Assembly (NCBI GenBank): GCA_009782165.1
Contig: WQUH01000019.1
Span: 1-7,917, forward strand
From: Pseudomonadota bacterium
GTDB lineage: Bacteria; Desulfobacterota; Desulfobulbia; Desulfobulbales; Desulfobulbaceae
DNA length: 7,917 nt
Direction of reading: 5' to 3'
The position numbers and the translations under genes were made by a program. The notes beneath the pieces were generated by a model. It did no database searches. It saw only the letters and a list, made by a program, of their open reading frames with translations, and was not told where the DNA came from. This document shows, in pieces, positions 5,176-7,917 of the stretch. The stretch's first letter is position 1. Each line of letters begins with the position of its first letter.

Positions 5176-6867
5176 ATGGAACGAAACTACCGCAAACTTT
5201 GGTGGCACCACTGCCTGGCCATCATTGGCTTTTCCGTCATCCCGCTGCTGATTGTCAGCTTTTCGCTCTACAAGGTGTTTGACAGCATCTACACCGACAA
5301 GGTCATGGACAGCCTGCGCAAAGATGCCGAGAACCGGGGGGATGCGGTCGATCTCTTTCTCAAGGAGCGCGTCGCCCAACTCCACACCGTCGCCAACACC
5401 AACTCCTTTCAAGAGATGACCGACGAGGGCTACCTCAACAAGATATTCGAGATCATGTATGCCAAGTCCGATTCCTACATGGACATCGGCGTCATCGACA
5501 GCGAAGGCCGCCATCTTGCCTACGTGGGCCCCTATTACGAGATGCTCAAGCAGGTCAACTACAAGAACGAAGCCTGGTTCAGCGCCGTCAAGGCCAACGG
5601 CATGTACATCAGCGACATTTTCATGGGCTTTCGCAAGGTGCCGCATCTCATCATCGCGGTCATGGTCCGCGAAAAAAACACCACTTGGATTCTCCGGGCA
5701 ACCATCAACCTGAAAAATATCGACGAGATTGTCCAAAAGGCCTGGACCGGCAGCCTGAGCGACGCGTTTATCGTGAACAAGAAAAACGTGCTGCAAACCC
5801 GCCCCCGATTCGGCGGAAATTTTCTTGAAGTCCCGGCAGTTCCTGAATACATGTCGGATTCCATCAAATCCCACCCCTATCCGGATTACACTTCGGTTGT
5901 CGCCACCAAACTGGAACGGGTGACCTACAGCGGCATGGATGCCTTCTTCGCCGCCGTTCCCATCTCCACCACCAAATGGATCCTGGTCGTCAAGGAAAAC
6001 CCCGGTGAAGTCCTCTCGCCGCTGGCAAAGGGGCACTTCTGGATGCTGCTCTTCACCGCGATCGGCTTGGCGCTCATCGCCACCGGAGCGGCCCTGTTCA
6101 CCAATAGCCAGATCAACGATATCCGAAAAGCCGACCGGGAAAACGACGCCAACTCCGATATGCTCCTCCAGGCCAACAAGATGATCGCCCTCTCCAAGAT
6201 GGCCGCCGGCATCGCGCACGAGGTCAACAATCCCCTGGCTTCCATTGCCGAGAATGCCGGCTGGCTGAAGGATCTCCTGGCTGAAGAGGACATTGTCGGC
6301 AGCAAGAACCTCGCGGAGTTCACCGAGACGATCGACAAAATCGAGCAGCACGTCAGCCGGGCGCGGAAAATCGTCCACAACCTGCTCGGTTTTGCCCGCC
6401 GGATGGAACCGGCCAAGGAAAAGATCGATGTCAACAGGCTGCTCGACGAGACCACCGGTTTTCTGGAAAACGAGGCCCGCTACGTCAATATCCAGATTGC
6501 CAAGGAATATGCCGACAACGTGCCGGTGATCACCAGCGACCTCTCCCAGATCCAGCAGGTGGTGCTCAATCTGCTCAACAACGCCATCGATGCCATCGGC
6601 CATGACGGCACGGTCACGGTGTCCAGCCGGTACCGGGAAGCAACCGGCCAGGTGGAGATCGGTGTCGCCGATACCGGCAAGGGTATCGCCGAAAGCGATC
6701 TGAACAAGATTTTCGACCCGTTTTTCACGACCAAGGAAGTCGGCAAGGGGACTGGCCTCGGCCTGTCGATATCCTACAGCATCATCGAAAAACTGGGCGG
6801 CAAGATGCATGTGCAGAGCAAGGTAGGCACGGGAACGGTCTTCACCATTCTCCTGCCCAAACAGTGA
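5176..6867 (+). CDS. Membrane sensor histidine kinase with periplasmic dCache domain
   Basis: This 563-aa protein senses a periplasmic signal and autophosphorylates. Order: TM1 about 13-35; a periplasmic double-Cache domain about 37-285, with the typical [13 protein letters not shown] (108-120), a W-containing stretch near 134 and [13 protein letters not shown] (145-157); TM2 about 288-310; a short charged linker (311-335) too small for HAMP; DHp with H-box [14 protein letters not shown] and His349 as phosphoacceptor; and a HATPase_c domain. The ATPase shows N-box [14 protein letters not shown] (461-474), G1 DTGKGI (499-504), F-box DPFFTTK and G2 GTGLGL (525-530). All catalytic motifs are intact. 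The first in-frame ATG after an upstream stop is 5176; the ribosome site in front of it is weak. The H-box and ATPase order resemble the NtrB/ZraS-like class common in deltaproteobacteria. Its partner receiver gene follows after 13 bases. Confidence 0.93.
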   Translation: MERNYRKLWWHHCLAIIGFSVIPLLIVSFSLYKVFDSIYTDKVMDSLRKDAENRGDAVDLFLKERVAQLHTVANTNSFQEMTDEGYLNKIFEIMYAKSDSYMDIGVIDSEGRHLAYVGPYYEMLKQVNYKNEAWFSAVKANGMYISDIFMGFRKVPHLIIAVMVREKNTTWILRATINLKNIDEIVQKAWTGSLSDAFIVNKKNVLQTRPRFGGNFLEVPAVPEYMSDSIKSHPYPDYTSVVATKLERVTYSGMDAFFAAVPISTTKWILVVKENPGEVLSPLAKGHFWMLLFTAIGLALIATGAALFTNSQINDIRKADRENDANSDMLLQANKMIALSKMAAGIAHEVNNPLASIAENAGWLKDLLAEEDIVGSKNLAEFTETIDKIEQHVSRARKIVHNLLGFARRMEPAKEKIDVNRLLDETTGFLENEARYVNIQIAKEYADNVPVITSDLSQIQQVVLNLLNNAIDAIGHDGTVTVSSRYREATGQVEIGVADTGKGIAESDLNKIFDPFFTTKEVGKGTGLGLSISYSIIEKLGGKMHVQSKVGTGTVFTILLPKQ

Positions 6868-6880
6868 GTAAAGGAAAACG

Positions 6881-7264
6881 ATGGATACAATGCGGGTGTT
6901 GATTGTTGATGACGAGGACGACTTGCGGGAAACCATGGTCAAACGGCTGAATGCGCGGAAGATCCAGACGGAAGGCGCGGACAGCGGCATCAGGGCGTTG
7001 GAGGTGCTCAAAGACAAGGATTTCGACGTCATAGTTCTGGATGTCAAGATGCCGGGGATGGATGGCATCGAAACCCTGCAACATATCAAAAAGCTCAAAC
7101 CGGCAATCGAGGTCATCATGCTGACCGGCCATGCCTCGGTGGAGTTCGGTCTCAAGGGGATGCAGCTCGGGGCCTTCGATTACATCATGAAGCCGGCGCC
7201 GCTCAACGAACTGCTGGACACCATCGGTCAGGCCTACAACAAAAAATGCGGGCTGACCCAATGA
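6881..7264 (+). CDS. Single-domain response regulator (receiver only)
   Basis: The 127-aa protein is a complete REC domain and nothing else. It has acidic residues D10/D11 in VLIVDDEDD, phosphoacceptor D54 in VLDVKMPGMDG, T82 in LTGHAS, and K104 in MKP. AAGGAAA lies before the ATG at 6881; a second Met at residue 4 (6890) could also start it. It follows the kinase by 13 bases and is surely its partner. With no DNA-binding, enzymatic or AAA+ output, it must act by protein contact (CheY- or DivK-like) or as a phosphorelay step. Its sequence looks like the REC domain of NtrC- or ZraR-type regulators, so it may have come from one by loss of the output domains. Confidence 0.93.
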   Translation: MDTMRVLIVDDEDDLRETMVKRLNARKIQTEGADSGIRALEVLKDKDFDVIVLDVKMPGMDGIETLQHIKKLKPAIEVIMLTGHASVEFGLKGMQLGAFDYIMKPAPLNELLDTIGQAYNKKCGLTQ

Positions 7265-7282
7265 CATCCGGGATGAGCCGCG

Positions 7283-7600
7283 ATGCCTCTTGCCCGCTCC
7301 GCTTCCCTTGCCGTCTTTGTTCTGGGGCTTGCCGCAATCTTTTCCTGGGCATGGTGGCAACTCGGCCTGTTTGAGCAAAGCGAGCCCGGCCCCAAGTGCG
7401 GGATGCCCGTTTTGGCAATCTACGGGATGGCGATCGTGGGTTCAGGTCTGACATCGTTGCTTGCAGCCCTACTGAACGCACCGTCATTGGTCCGGCTCCC
7501 AAAGCCGAGGCCAGCGCTCCGCATCCTCGAACTTGCGGTTTTGGCTGCGCCAGCAATTTTGACGGCGCTGTTCATCGGATTGCTGCTCTCTGTCGGCTGA
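7283..7600 (+). CDS. Hypothetical three-helix membrane protein (105 aa)
   Basis: ATG at 7283 is the first start after an in-frame stop (7274-7276), and begins 18 bases after the receiver stop with only a weak GGGATGAG ribosome site. Three hydrophobic helices are visible (about 8-27, 41-65 and 82-103), with a conserved-looking PGPKCGMPVLAIYG between the first two and a basic proline-rich loop (LPKPRPALR) before the third. I do not recognise a family with confidence. The style recalls small orphan membrane proteins in accessory and cassette-like regions. There is no reason to tie it to the two-component pair other than closeness. Confidence 0.6.
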   Translation: MPLARSASLAVFVLGLAAIFSWAWWQLGLFEQSEPGPKCGMPVLAIYGMAIVGSGLTSLLAALLNAPSLVRLPKPRPALRILELAVLAAPAILTALFIGLLLSVG

Positions 7601-7606
7601 GCTTGC

Positions 7607-7681
7607 GGTCAACCGGACGCCGCGCGATACAGTTGCCGGCGGAGCCTGTTTTGAGCATGAGGCCGTGCGGCGTTGTACCGG
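7607..7681. repeat. Long imperfect inverted repeat between two accessory-type genes (weakly attC-like)
   Basis: ACGCCGCGCG (7617-7626) pairs with CGTGCGGCGT (7664-7673) over 10 bp with one G-T pair. The outer CCGG arms (7613-7616 and 7678-7681) extend it past a 4-base bulge. The ends GGTCAAC (7607-7613) and GTTGTAC (7672-7678) are each one base off the integron attC boxes RYYYAAC and GTTRRRY, and the 72-bp span fits attC lengths. The next ORF begins only 4 bases later. The R boxes pair at just 5 of 7 positions and the inner spacers are unbalanced, so this is a tentative likeness only. Confidence 0.3.
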
Positions 7682-7682
7682 T

Positions 7683-7917
7683 ATGAAAAAACGAAAATTA
7701 GAAATATCGCTCTTTGAATTCCTGCAACACGGCAACTTCGGTTCATTTATGCCGCGTCAGGATTGTTCTCCCGAGGAGGTCATTGCACTATTGGGCAAAC
7801 CCCAGGCGATTGAAGCGCATGCAAGGGGAAAAGAGTTCACCCCCTATACACCAGGGGACGCCAGTCTTTTTCCCGTGATCGTTTGCTATGGAACCATTGA
7901 ATTTCATTTTGATTCTC
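7683..7917 (+). CDS. Small cytosolic protein of unknown function (partial, runs off right edge)
   Basis: An open frame from ATG at 7683 continues for 78 codons to the window end without a stop. The first codons are AT-rich (AAA, TTA, ATA, GAA), unlike the GC-rich genes before it, suggesting a different origin. The protein begins MKKRKLEISLFEFLQHGNFG, then EEVIALLGKP and CYGTIEFHFD. This layout (F-L-x(2)-G-x-FG, E-V-x(2)-LLG-P, YG-x-(I/L)-E-x-x-F) recalls a family of small hypothetical proteins that I associate with accessory regions and toxin-immunity neighbourhoods. There is no Shine-Dalgarno; an in-frame GTG at 7665 is an alternative start. Confidence 0.55.
   Translation, partial: MKKRKLEISLFEFLQHGNFGSFMPRQDCSPEEVIALLGKPQAIEAHARGKEFTPYTPGDASLFPVIVCYGTIEFHFDS

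Noticed and set aside
5116..7155. 679-codon open frame on the minus strand opposite the kinase and receiver
   Set aside because: It lies antisense to two genes with every catalytic motif intact; its product shows no domain and arises from codon bias of the real genes.

Overview
The window looks like chromosomal DNA of a Gram-negative, probably sulfur-metabolising deltaproteobacterium (Desulfobacterota, e.g. Desulfobulbales or Desulfuromonadales type). The evidence is indirect: a moderately GC-rich composition, a TauE/SafE-type permease with small membrane and lipoprotein companions, a dCache-type histidine kinase paired with a receiver-only regulator, and what looks like an enhancer-dependent sigma-54 control region. 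No species can be named from the sequence alone.

Layout. Positions 1-1528 (minus strand) hold a gene cut by the left edge: a membrane-anchored sensor with a large periplasmic domain, whose last visible residues look like the start of a sigma-54-activator AAA+ domain. Positions 1529-1870 are a 342-base divergent control region. Read left to right it holds three copies of an AAGCGCAA motif, an IHF-like site with a 9-base T tract, a near-consensus -24/-12 element, a stem-loop followed by a T-rich stretch, and two abutting palindromes. Positions 1871-5002 (plus strand) hold five tightly spaced genes: a 98-aa membrane protein, a 352-aa TauE/SafE permease, a 205-aa lipoprotein with an internal duplication, a 73-aa two-helix membrane protein, and a 273-aa bitopic protein with a cysteine-rich cytoplasmic tail. 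A strong GC-rich hairpin lies between the lipoprotein gene and the last two genes. After a 173-base gap with a possible promoter and a 28-codon ORF come a histidine kinase (5176-6867) and a receiver-only response regulator (6881-7264). From 7265 on, the content changes to a 105-aa three-helix hypothetical, a long imperfect inverted repeat, and a truncated small gene of different codon use. This end looks like accessory DNA.

How the parts may work together (inference): a periplasmic signal is read by the left-hand sensor-activator, which binds the repeated motif. IHF bends the DNA, and sigma-54 polymerase starts the TauE operon at about position 1685. The operon would move a sulfur oxyanion or organosulfur anion across the inner membrane, with the small membrane proteins and the lipoprotein as accessory parts. 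The kinase/receiver pair downstream has its own periplasmic sensor domain but no DNA-binding output, so it would act through protein contact or phosphotransfer. The substrate and the signals cannot be read from the sequence.
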